Origin: Pseudeuparius sepicola
Taxonomy: Eukaryota; Arthropoda; Insecta; Coleoptera; Anthribidae
Direction: 5' to 3'
Length of the DNA: 64,000 nt
Assembly (NCBI GenBank): GCA_963920635.1
Contig: OY987301.1
Location: forward strand, 47,095,820 to 47,159,819
Shown here: positions 55,651-64,000 of the stretch, piece after piece
Layout: each line of letters begins with the position of its first letter
Position numbering within the stretch: position 1 is the stretch's first letter
The notes under the pieces: generated by a model
Database searches by the model: none
What the model was told of the DNA's origin: nothing
The model's input: the letters and a program-made list of their open reading frames with translations, nothing else
Translations under genes and position numbers: made by a program

Positions 55651-57534
55651 ATGTTTTGGTTTCTATTAAATTTATTTTTGATCTGCGGAGTAGTCAGTGC
55701 AAACATAGTCAACTACGAAGCATACCTTTCCCGACTTTCCTTGGCCAACTGTGTAGTAAAATTTGGCAATGAAGTCTTCACTAGATTTAATACAATAGGA
55801 TATGCTCTGCCAGTCTCAAACATTTCACCAAATTCATCAGCGCCCGTTTGGTTGGATAACTTGATTTTCGAAGAATTCAGCAAACAGAAAAGATGGACGT
55901 TCATCACTTCGGGTGTTACCAGATCGAGTCCTCCAATAAAAGAAGGTGACCATAAAGTTTTCTATTATCTGATACAGATAAGACAGACGACGAACATTTC
56001 CCAAGTGGTAGAGAAGATATTTAGGTTTACTTCTTGGAACCCATATACACAATACATCATTTTTTCTCCCACGATCTTTAACCAACCAAACGAAGTAGTT
56101 GAAATAATCGTAAAATCGTTATGGGAGAGGCAAGTGCATACCGGTTACATAATGTTGCCAACAACAAAAAATGTGACAAACTTCAACATCTTTACATGGA
56201 GAACTCAACCAGGTAAACGATGTGGCGATGACTATGTTCTAAGCAAGTCGCAATGGAAATGTTCGTCGGGAAAACTTTACAGCAAACAGCGCAAGACAAC
56301 TCGGATCTTCGAAGAAAACAACTTGCAACGTTGCTTGGTCAAAGTAAGATTTGCTAACAATCCACCATACGTTATTAACTTAACGGACAACTCACTTGGT
56401 CTATCAAACAACTACTACAAAAACTACGGAATAGATATCAACCTCTTAAACACTATAGCCCAAAAGTATAACATCATAATGGAGTACAATAGGCTACTTC
56501 CTATAGAAGTGGATATAAGGAAATCGCAGGATCCTTTTGATCCAAAAGAAATGGATGTGTTTGTAGGAGGACATTCTTTGGCTTCTAGAAAGCCACCACC
56601 TGAATTTGATCTCACTTTGCCTTACATGCAAGAATCAATGAGGTGGTGTATTCCGTACTCAATTGAATTAGTTGGTAATCCATTTCAGGTCTCGAGTTTC
56701 GGTTATCAAGTTCTTTTTACAATTCTGCCTTTCTTCTTAGCGAGTATTGTATGGATCTTCGCAAAAAGACACCCTTATGAAATCAAAGAATTTAAATCTT
56801 TATATTTTCTTTTTCTGAACGTTCAAGCTATAATACGAAATTTGCCACTTCCGAAGTTACCTAAAACAATCCTTGTTAGATACTGTACGATGGTTCTTTT
56901 AGTGTATTGCTTTATTTTTGCGGTTTATACCAACTCATTTTTTGCTAGCAACTTAATCAACAGGAAAGTTGCACAGAAATATGGAGGAAATATATACGGC
57001 TACAACATGAAATTGTTGGTGGTGCGAAATTACGATGGTTTGTTTGGATCCCAAAAACACGTCAAAAAAATTTTGCCATGCTCAGATCATGCAAAATGTA
57101 TTAGGGAAGTGGCATACGGTCCAAAACCGACAGCGTTTTGTACAAGCAAGTTCTACATCATGTATATGTTCCCCAACTTTTTGACTAAAGAAAGCTTTCC
57201 CCTGTTGCATATTCATTCCCAAAAGGTAGCCAACCTCGGCATCATCCTATTTATCAAGAAGGGCTTTTATTTGAACCAGATCTTCAACAACCACATTAAG
57301 AGAATAACAGCATCGGGTATTGTGGAAAAGTGGAAAGCCGACTCTTTGTATAAATACAGAAGGATAATGCACATGTATAAGAAAAGAAGGTTTAGAAAGT
57401 TGAGGTATCAGGATTTACAGTCAACGATTTTTTTTGTGACAATAACTTATATTTTGTCAATCGTTGCGTTTCTTTGTGAAATTGCATGGTTCCGTATATC
57501 GAGACGTGTAAAAAGACCTCATATACCTACCTAA
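55651..57534 (+). CDS. Divergent ionotropic receptor (IR), intronless, 627 aa
   Basis: Encodes a chemosensory-type member of the insect ionotropic receptor family, ligand-gated channels derived from ionotropic glutamate receptors and sited in sensory neuron membranes. Layout: hydrophobic signal peptide (1-17), N-terminal domain (about 20-225), S1 ligand lobe (about 228-345, with VRFANNPPYVIN, NYGIDINLLNTIAQKY and FDLTLPYMQESMRWCIP), TM1 (about 350-371), pore region, TM2 (about 406-432, YCFIFAVYTNSFFASNLI), S2 lobe (about 436-588) and TM3 (about 590-614), then a short basic tail. It lacks the SYTANLAAF motif of true glutamate receptors; the corresponding VYTNSFFASNL is loosely related. Length fits the family. 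The start is the first Met of the signal peptide. It is complete, with no intron needed. Its closest relative here is the convergent gene at 59927-61855. The ligand is unknown. Confidence 0.88.
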   Translation: MFWFLLNLFLICGVVSANIVNYEAYLSRLSLANCVVKFGNEVFTRFNTIGYALPVSNISPNSSAPVWLDNLIFEEFSKQKRWTFITSGVTRSSPPIKEGDHKVFYYLIQIRQTTNISQVVEKIFRFTSWNPYTQYIIFSPTIFNQPNEVVEIIVKSLWERQVHTGYIMLPTTKNVTNFNIFTWRTQPGKRCGDDYVLSKSQWKCSSGKLYSKQRKTTRIFEENNLQRCLVKVRFANNPPYVINLTDNSLGLSNNYYKNYGIDINLLNTIAQKYNIIMEYNRLLPIEVDIRKSQDPFDPKEMDVFVGGHSLASRKPPPEFDLTLPYMQESMRWCIPYSIELVGNPFQVSSFGYQVLFTILPFFLASIVWIFAKRHPYEIKEFKSLYFLFLNVQAIIRNLPLPKLPKTILVRYCTMVLLVYCFIFAVYTNSFFASNLINRKVAQKYGGNIYGYNMKLLVVRNYDGLFGSQKHVKKILPCSDHAKCIREVAYGPKPTAFCTSKFYIMYMFPNFLTKESFPLLHIHSQKVANLGIILFIKKGFYLNQIFNNHIKRITASGIVEKWKADSLYKYRRIMHMYKKRRFRKLRYQDLQSTIFFVTITYILSIVAFLCEIAWFRISRRVKRPHIPT

Positions 57535-59926
57535 TTTCATTTCGTTTCCAGGAAAATGCGACATTTTGTAATTTTTAGTAACTCGACTAAAGTACCTATA
57601 CACCAAAAATATGAAAATTGTAGATTCGATTTCTCGTCGACTAGATAATGCTAAAAGACTAGAAATAAACTAGTGAATTATTACACGTACCTACGGTCAT
57701 GTGGTATAATTCTGCCAGTGTAAAATATCTACTTGAACAATTTTTTTTACCTATTTCTGACTGTATAAAAATATGTTAGGGGTTAGGGGTCAATTAATGT
57801 AATAGTTCATATATCTAATATATTTTAAATGATTGCCATTAGTTTTATTAATTTTGAAATGAATATTGGTGCTAGAATTAGAATCCTAGAATTAGGTCAT
57901 CTGCGTATTTATCATATTAAATTGGTTGTTGGATTCGTGTTTATGGATAAACATATTTTTTGATTTATTTATCATTTATTACTTATGAGATGCCCCGTAG
58001 ATACCAACCAATTTTCTCATTTTATTTTATCAAATAACTCGATACAATGTTAGCTACTTCCTTGAAATATTTCTTTAAAAATTAATCGGGTTATGATTTT
58101 GGCCGCCGAATATCGGGTCATTAAGTTAATCGAAAAACCATGTTGTTTACATTGTGTAAGTACCGAAACCCCAGGAAGAGTCTGCCAGGGATATTAAGGT
58201 TCTCCGAAAAACAAAACCATGTTTGTTTATATGTTCTATCCGCCGACAAACACGAGAGCGTCTCGCGGACACCTGGAGATCCAAGAATCAAGGCGAAAAC
58301 GATGTCCCAATCTGATATAAAAGAGGGTTACTCCCAAACGAGGAGAAGCAGAACACCAGTTGCAGGGAGAAGTACTACCCGAGACATCATCCAGAGTCCG
58401 ATGCCGTGCCAGCCATGAGAGGGAGTCGTCGCAGACCACCAGTTGTAAGGCTAACTTCTGCCCGAGAGACCGACGAGGGTCCGATTCCGTGCCAGCCATG
58501 AAACCAACACCAAGAACCAGCAGCAAGTACCTTCCACTGTCGGTTGAACTGACCAAAAAGTAAGCGATTGAATTTTGTTTTGTTGGGTTTTGTCGACTGA
58601 GTTGCCTTTCTCTTTCCAGTTAATTAATTTATTTTATTTTATTTTGAATGCTATTAGTGTTTACGTGAAGTGTCATAAAGGATTGTTATATTTTGTCACA
58701 TTTAGAACAGTGTCGTTACAGTTCTGAATATTTTACGCTAAATTTTGGGTATTTTTAAATGCGATTTTGTGCCAATTTAGAATCATTTTTAAGAAGTTAC
58801 ATATTTTTATTATTACTTGTGTAATCAGGCTAAATAACTTGTGTGACAATAATTTTGATATTATTCTTGGAATATTTTGAGCTACATTTACTTACTATTT
58901 TATGCAGATTCTGTTATCATTTTATGCTATAAGCCACACAATTTTGGAACCAGTTAGTAAAATTATAGATAATTATTTTGTGCTAAAACTTTTTTATCGA
59001 TTCATTTCTGTTAGAGATATTTAATAATATTTTAAGAATACAATTTGAGCACTTGTTGCAGCCTTATATTATTTTACTCTAGGTAATTACCATTTAATTT
59101 TTCAATATATGTATTAAAATTCCCCTTTGTTTCCGTTAATCCTTAGACTCACACCAAAAATAAATTAACTTGTGGAGCATCCTGTACATACCGCTCGACC
59201 AACTAACATCTGGAAAAGGGTGGGCACCACACTTACATGCAAGATTGTAATTATTAAATTTAGGGGACCCTGCGGATGGCCAATTGATATATATACTTAA
59301 TATAATTAACTTCTAGCAAAAACAAAGCTACACATAGACTGTTAGAACAATTGTTGAAATTTTCGCACGCTACACGAAATATAGTGCATAAAATTTTCTA
59401 TAAAAACTAATAACTAAATTAAAATACCTATACCCCAACTTAGTATCGAGGCCTAAGAATTGTAAGATATTACAATTTATCTGTTTTAATTTTTGGATTT
59501 TTACGGGCGGTTTCAACAATGCTTCTGACTCTCTATGGCTTATATAATATTAACGCTGACTCATACGCTGGAACATCACCTCCATTTTGTTCAGTTTAAC
59601 TTTATATAAAAAAATGGTAGGTACTAACATCCTGTATCTCGAAATAGAGTTGTCTAAATGAAAATGGCATAGGAAAAGTCATATTATTTTTGTTCAAAGA
59701 ATCAGGATTAAAGAATCTGTGGTCAATGGATTTACCTATTTTTGTAACACCCTGTATACCAAAAAATACTACGTGAATCATTTTGTTTCCAAGACACAAG
59801 AATGAATGAAGAATAATCAACGGTGACAATTGCAACAAAATGAAATAAATAATGTAAGTACATAAGTATACCTTACTTTTAAGACACCCTTGAATATTTA
59901 TTTATTCATAAAAATAAATTAACAGG
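57535..59926. other. Intergenic region between the convergent IR genes
   Basis: 2.4 kb between the two 3' ends. It holds a GC-richer patch (58140-58560) with two tandem units of about 85 bp (GAACACCAGTTGCAGGGAGA at 58350; GACCACCAGTTGTAAGGCTA at 58434), both ending GTCCGATKCCGTGCCAGCCA. It also holds foldback-type ends near 59629 (CATCCTGTATCTCG) and 59750 (AACACCCTGTATACC). Open frames at 58140-58563 are repeat translations. No clear polyadenylation signal was assigned to either gene. Confidence 0.5.
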
Positions 59927-61855
59927 TTATTGCTTTTTACTTAAAAAATAATGAATAACAGGAAGTAAGCAAGAACAAGGCGATTTTCCCATACGCTTAG
60001 ATAAACGGAAATAAATATGTTCGCCGAGAAACGCTATACTAGCGAAAACGTAATGCATTCCCATCGTGTGAAACAATATATACATATCGGCGACGGACAA
60101 CTTCCTGAACTTTTTACCCCTATACAAGCTCATAATTTTCTTGTACTTGTAGAGCGAGTCTTCCTTCCATTTTTGTACGATGCCCGATACAGCTATCCAC
60201 TTAATGTGGTCGTTGAAAATTCGATTAAGATAAAAGCCTGTTCTCATAAATATAATGATGGCAAGCACCGCCTCCTGTTTGGGGTGCACATACAAAAGCG
60301 GAGTGTTATCGTTATCTAAAAAGTTCTGGGTCATGTATTCTATGTAAAATCTCTGCGTACAGAAAGCTGTTGGTACTGGACCATGCGCGACTTCTTCGAT
60401 GCATTTTTTGTCGTCTGAACAAGGAATGACATTGTCAATATATTCTTGAAATCTGAAAAAGCTTTCGTAGTTTCGTACGACGTACATTTTTATGTTGTAG
60501 TCATTAATATCGCCTGAGTACTTCTGGGACAACTTTCTATTGATTATATTACTAGCATAAAATGAGCTCCTGTACGCCGCAATAATGAAACAATATATTA
60601 CAAGAAGCATTGTGAAGTACCGAACGGCGAATGTTTTAGGCATTCTTGGATATGGTACATTGCTAAGAATACCATGATAGTGCACGAAGATATATCCAAA
60701 AGATTTAAACTGCTTGATCTCGACGCAAATACGTTTAGCTAACACGCATATGATCGCTGATAGTGTGAAGGGAACCATCATCACAGCGAAATTTTGAAAG
60801 CCATTAGATATTTCAAACAGATCATCGACTAACTCAGGAGCATTTGGAACACACCACCTCATTGATTCTTGCATATAAGGTAAACTGACGTCGAATTTAG
60901 CTGGAGGTTTCTTAGAAGCCAAAGATTGTCCTCCTATAAACACGTCTACTTCTTTTATATCGAAAGGATCTTGTTCCTTGCCAAAATTTTCTGGGTTCGG
61001 TAAAGCGTTATACTTCATTACAAGGTTGTACTTTTCTGCCATAGTATTTAAGAGATTTATGTCTATTCCGTAGTTTCTGTAATAGTTGTTTGATCTTCCG
61101 AAAGAGTTATCAGTAATGTTGATAACATAAGGAGGATTCTCTGCAAATCTTACCCTAACCAGGCAGCTTTCAAAATCGTTTATTTGAAGAGTTCTAGACT
61201 TCTTGTATGGTCTGTTGTGAATATTCCCTGAAAAACATCTCCACGGGGATTTGCTCACCACATAATCATCACCACATCTTTTTCCTGGTTTAGTTCTCCA
61301 TGTAAATATGTTGTATTTCGTAACATTTTCTGATGTCGGCAACATTATGTAGCCCCCATGCACTTGTTTCTCCCACAAAGACTTAACTATCGTCTCGGCT
61401 ACTTTATTTGGTTCACTGTAAACTGTTGGAGAGAATATTATAAACTCCCCATATGAATTCCAAGACTGAAAATTCGAAATATTATTCATCATTTCGGAAA
61501 TGTTTGTCGTGTGTCTTATTTGTATCAAATAATAAAAAATTTTGAGACGGTCGTCGTCAGGTATTGAATTCTCCTTGTTGACATCAGAAATTACAAATGT
61601 CCATTTCTTCTGTTTGCTAAACGATTCAAAAATTAAATTGTCCAGACTACGAGGCGTCGTAATATAATTAAATGGTGCATGTTTATGAGCAGGTAGAACA
61701 TATCTTATGGTGTTAAATGTACTAAAAACTTTTCTGGACAATTTTGTTAGGCAGTTAACTAAAGATATTCTGGAAAAATAGGCGTCGTGATTAACAAATT
61801 TTGCATAGACTACATTGCATACAAAAAATAGTTTTACATGGAACACGAATAACAT
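59927..61855 (-). CDS. Divergent ionotropic receptor (IR), intronless, 642 aa
   Basis: Paralogue of the gene at 55651, lying tail to tail with it. Same order: signal peptide (about 1-18), N-terminal domain, S1 (about 231-345; VRFAENPPYVINITD, NYGIDINLLNTMAEKY, FDVSLPYMQESMRWCVP), TM1 (about 353-374), TM2 (about 407-435; YCFIIAAYRSSFYASNII), S2 (about 440-588; GPVPTAFCTQRFYIEY) and TM3 (about 591-614), plus a longer Cys-containing tail. Shared long blocks such as FTWRTxPGKRCGDDYV show recent common origin. In S1, ASRKPP of the partner is ASKKPP here, so an arginine near where glutamate receptors bind ligand is not kept. It is complete, needs no intron, and its first Met begins the signal peptide. 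The pseudogene at 48190-49050 is closest to this copy. Ligand and expression unknown. Confidence 0.88.
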   Translation of the reverse strand: MLFVFHVKLFFVCNVVYAKFVNHDAYFSRISLVNCLTKLSRKVFSTFNTIRYVLPAHKHAPFNYITTPRSLDNLIFESFSKQKKWTFVISDVNKENSIPDDDRLKIFYYLIQIRHTTNISEMMNNISNFQSWNSYGEFIIFSPTVYSEPNKVAETIVKSLWEKQVHGGYIMLPTSENVTKYNIFTWRTKPGKRCGDDYVVSKSPWRCFSGNIHNRPYKKSRTLQINDFESCLVRVRFAENPPYVINITDNSFGRSNNYYRNYGIDINLLNTMAEKYNLVMKYNALPNPENFGKEQDPFDIKEVDVFIGGQSLASKKPPAKFDVSLPYMQESMRWCVPNAPELVDDLFEISNGFQNFAVMMVPFTLSAIICVLAKRICVEIKQFKSFGYIFVHYHGILSNVPYPRMPKTFAVRYFTMLLVIYCFIIAAYRSSFYASNIINRKLSQKYSGDINDYNIKMYVVRNYESFFRFQEYIDNVIPCSDDKKCIEEVAHGPVPTAFCTQRFYIEYMTQNFLDNDNTPLLYVHPKQEAVLAIIIFMRTGFYLNRIFNDHIKWIAVSGIVQKWKEDSLYKYKKIMSLYRGKKFRKLSVADMYILFHTMGMHYVFASIAFLGEHIYFRLSKRMGKSPCSCLLPVIHYFLSKKQ

Positions 61856-62075
61856 CTTTTTAGTCTTGATAGGTGATGACTATTAATGGAACTTTAATAA
61901 TTCGTCGTTCAAACACAACAATTTTGTAATATAGATTAAGTGGGTTTTTCAATCAGTAATTTACGGGCAATTTACAAAAGTGGCAGATATTAAGTTATAT
62001 TAAACATGCTAATAAATTGATGCGTTTCCGAAAATTCCATTATTACCTTATGTTGAGCTAGAGCGACATTTCACT
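61856..62075 (-). promoter_or_regulatory. Conserved 5' flank of the minus-strand IR gene
   Basis: The blocks AGTTCGAACACAACAATTTTG-like, AATTTTGTAATAT and CCGAAAATTCCATTATT are also found upstream of the pseudogene start (48890-49050). The duplicated unit therefore included the promoter region. Confidence 0.4.
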
Positions 62076-62121
62076 CGTCTAAAATAAACCAATAAATCAT
62101 AATCCAGTCAACGAATGCACA

Positions 62122-62705
62122 ATAAAATACAAAAATAAAAAACCTTTTAAAAATAAGCTTTTATTTAAGCCATGTTTTAAAACGAATAAAATAAGTATTC
62201 GTTAAGGTAGCTCAGTGTCAAATTGCGACAAATTTTTTGAAATCAAAAAGTTTGTCGCGCCAAATATTCATGTACGTATGGGGCTTTTTCACTAGGTTGA
62301 AGTTAGGTAATCTGTTTGACTAATATAATAATATTCAATAATTTCATTGGGTAGAACCGAATTTTTCATTAAGGTATCACACAATTTTTTATTGGGCGAA
62401 GAAGGTGTAAAATATGTAAAATATGTAAAAATGTAATGTAAAAGTCGGCTGCCATCTATTCTAGATTTGAAATATAAAATTTTTTGACAGTTAAAAAACT
62501 TACGTAGCAGGATGTTGCTAACAATGCAAAAAATTAAGCAATTGGCGTTTTAGAGGCATGATGTCACGCCCCTTAAAAAAATTGATCTTAATTTTAGCGC
62601 CTTTCCCGTTTCCATACCTTAACGAAAACAAACTTATTTTATTCATTTCAGTGCATGACTTAAATAAAAGCTTGTTTTTAATATTTTTTATTTTTGTGAT
62701 TTTTT
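62122..62705. repeat. Foldback repeat (family C), copy 2
   Basis: AAATAAGCTTTTATTTAAGC at the left pairs with CTTAAATAAAAGCTTGTTTT at the right, and CGTTAAGGTA pairs with TACCTTAACG. Related to 45250-45652. Confidence 0.6.
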
Positions 62706-63060
62706 GATTTTGTGAAGAAATCGGTAATCTGCTATCTTGGGTGGCCACCATATTACTACGACGTCACTCACCTTATCGTTTTCTATTCGCCAAACCCTTT
62801 TATTTGATACCCATATCAAGGAGGTTGTGAAGAAATAATAATTCGCCATCTTGAAGCGGCGGCTATTTTGAATAATTACAATATTGTGTAAATATACCAG
62901 ATTACATTTGTCACTAGTACCAAAAGTGGGTGCGAAATTTCAGCTCAATCGGTTGGATGAAACGGGTTTAAAATTCAATTGCAAAATTTGACCACATACA
63001 CGCACACTAACAAAAAGAAAAGAAAAGCTAGTAAAAATGGGCTAATTATATAATAATAAT
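62706..63060 (+). repeat. Interspersed repeat (family B), longest copy
   Basis: GGTAATCTGCTATCTTGGGT, CCAAACCCTTTTATTTGATA and CGCCATCTTGAAGCGG match 21940-22095. It then continues with GAAATTTCAGCTCAATCGGT and a (TAATAAT) end, resembling a non-LTR element 3' region. Confidence 0.5.
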
Positions 63061-63449
63061 TCTCACCCTCACAATACTCCAAACAAGTACTACGGAAAAT
63101 CCTGGAAAACCGCAATAATCCCAGTGACTGTAGCAGAATTAGTAAATCACACAGATAATGCTGTTAAGGAGCAATACCATGAAATACACATTTTGTCCAG
63201 CGCTCTTGGCCATCAGCGGTGTTTTTTCTATAAAGACATGTGCATGCAGTCTGCCTAGATCTCGATTCGAACCAAGGTCGATCGTAGGCAAAAAAACATG
63301 CAATCTAAATAGTTAGCAAAGTAGGTAACGAGTCGCTTAGGAGGACCCCCTCCACTTTCTCCCAAGCCGTGCCCCCTTTCCTCGCGGCCAATCGTATTGA
63401 CGTATGGCGCGCTATTCGTCGCGCGCCCTGACATCAACCTATAAAAAAT

Positions 63450-63525
63450 CACCAACGTCGTCTACAGGATTTTAACGTAGGGCTATCGGAGTTCGATGCT
63501 CTAACCAACTGAGCCATTGACAAAT
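63450..63525 (-). repeat. tRNA-like sequence (SINE head or decayed tRNA)
   Basis: The minus strand carries TGGCTCAGTTGGTTAGAGC, a canonical tRNA A box, followed at tRNA-like spacing by GTTAAAATCC (a B box with two changes) within a T-arm-like stem (CTACG/TGTAG). The anticodon loop is abnormal. It is followed by GATTTTTTAT and then a GC-rich body, which is why a tRNA-derived SINE is favoured over a functional tRNA. Confidence 0.45.
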
Positions 63526-63639
63526 ATACAGGTTGTTTTTCTCTGAGCCAACTCAAAGTGCTAATTTTTGTAAACTACGTATAAAATTTACAGAAGGCTG
63601 TCAGTCATAAATCCAGATGAGTTAAGGCGAGTAGTGTGC

Positions 63640-63960
63640 CAGAACAGAAACCCATAGAAAAATACATGATTTTATTAGACGATGGCTTTATCGAGAAAAG
63701 TCCAATAATTTAAATCATTTTTTACTTGTTGTATATTTTGTAAAAAATGAATTATTTTTCATTTTCATTTTCAATAATTTTTTATAATAATTCCATGGCG
63801 CATTTGACCCGTATAAATTTTAAAAAATTCAGCACTTTGAGATGATGTAGAGAAAAACGACCTGCATATTTTTTATTGGATCTTTGCACACCAATAGGAA
63901 CCTTGTGTGGTCCTGTTGACCATTCAACTGTTTTGAGGTAACTTCATGGCATACTCGATA
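63640..63960 (+). repeat. Partial copy of the 41775-42643 foldback interior
   Basis: AATTCAGCACTTTGAGATGA, GGATCTTTGCACACCAATA and CATTCAACTGTTTTGAGG match about 42178-42300. No CAGGGTG tips are visible within the window. Confidence 0.6.
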
Positions 63961-64000
63961 CACCAAACGTACTTGGAAAAACAGTCAATTACTACCAGAA

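Noticed and set aside
58140..58563. Overlapping open frames between the IR genes
   Set aside because: They cover a short tandem repeat and a GC-rich patch, with no family resemblance.
55651..61855. Canonical glutamate receptors (AMPA/kainate/NMDA type)
   Set aside because: Too short, intronless, no SYTANLAAF motif and no full amino-terminal domain; divergent IRs fit better.

Overview
This is a window of eukaryotic nuclear DNA, almost certainly from an insect. It is AT-rich and intron-rich, and much of it is transposon remnants. The gene content points the same way: two divergent ionotropic receptor (IR) genes, a Rel-homology exon close to insect Dorsal, and exons of a CUB-domain protein. The order cannot be fixed from sequence alone.

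Genes. (1) Minus strand, 1877-2052: one exon of a Dorsal/NF-kB-type Rel homology domain with both splice sites intact; I did not find its other exons. (2) Plus strand: three exons of a multi-CUB protein at 16788-16886, 22528-22708 and 43713-43934. Their splice phases agree (0, 0, 1, 1) across introns of 5.6 kb and 21 kb, so the transcription unit runs through most of the first 44 kb and beyond. (3) Minus strand, 17728-17951: a possible exon of an unidentified gene nested in a CUB-gene intron. (4) 55651-57534 (+) and 59927-61855 (-): two intact, intronless, tail-to-tail divergent IR genes. To their left lie a decayed IR pseudogene (48190-49050, -) and the bare 5' flank of another (about 46738-46950, +). 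Their order and orientation repeat the intact pair, which suggests duplication of a two-gene unit followed by collapse of one copy.

Mobile DNA. Three hAT-type elements starting CAGTGGCG have clear 8-bp target duplications (5236-7238, 44076-45956, 53183-53838), and each holds or interrupts other repeats. At least eight foldback elements with TA-flanked CAGGGTG-type or CAGTGTG-type ends are present, one carrying a DUF4817-type fragment. Other remnants are a hAT transposase C-terminus, non-LTR and Penelope-like fragments, a probable solo LTR, a 2.1-kb composite element with subterminal repeats, and a 1.5-kb foldback with a promoter-like centre. The most unusual signal is a set of three tiny palindromes (19, 26 and 39 bp), each bounded by CAAAG and CTTTG and flanked by 7-bp direct repeats.

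Layout: 1-8 kb Rel exon plus nested repeats; 8-16 kb solo LTR, composite element, foldbacks and a Penelope remnant; 16-44 kb CUB gene with repeat-filled introns; 44-54 kb hAT insertion, IR remnants and GC-rich repeats; 54.5-62 kb live IR pair; 62-64 kb interspersed repeats.
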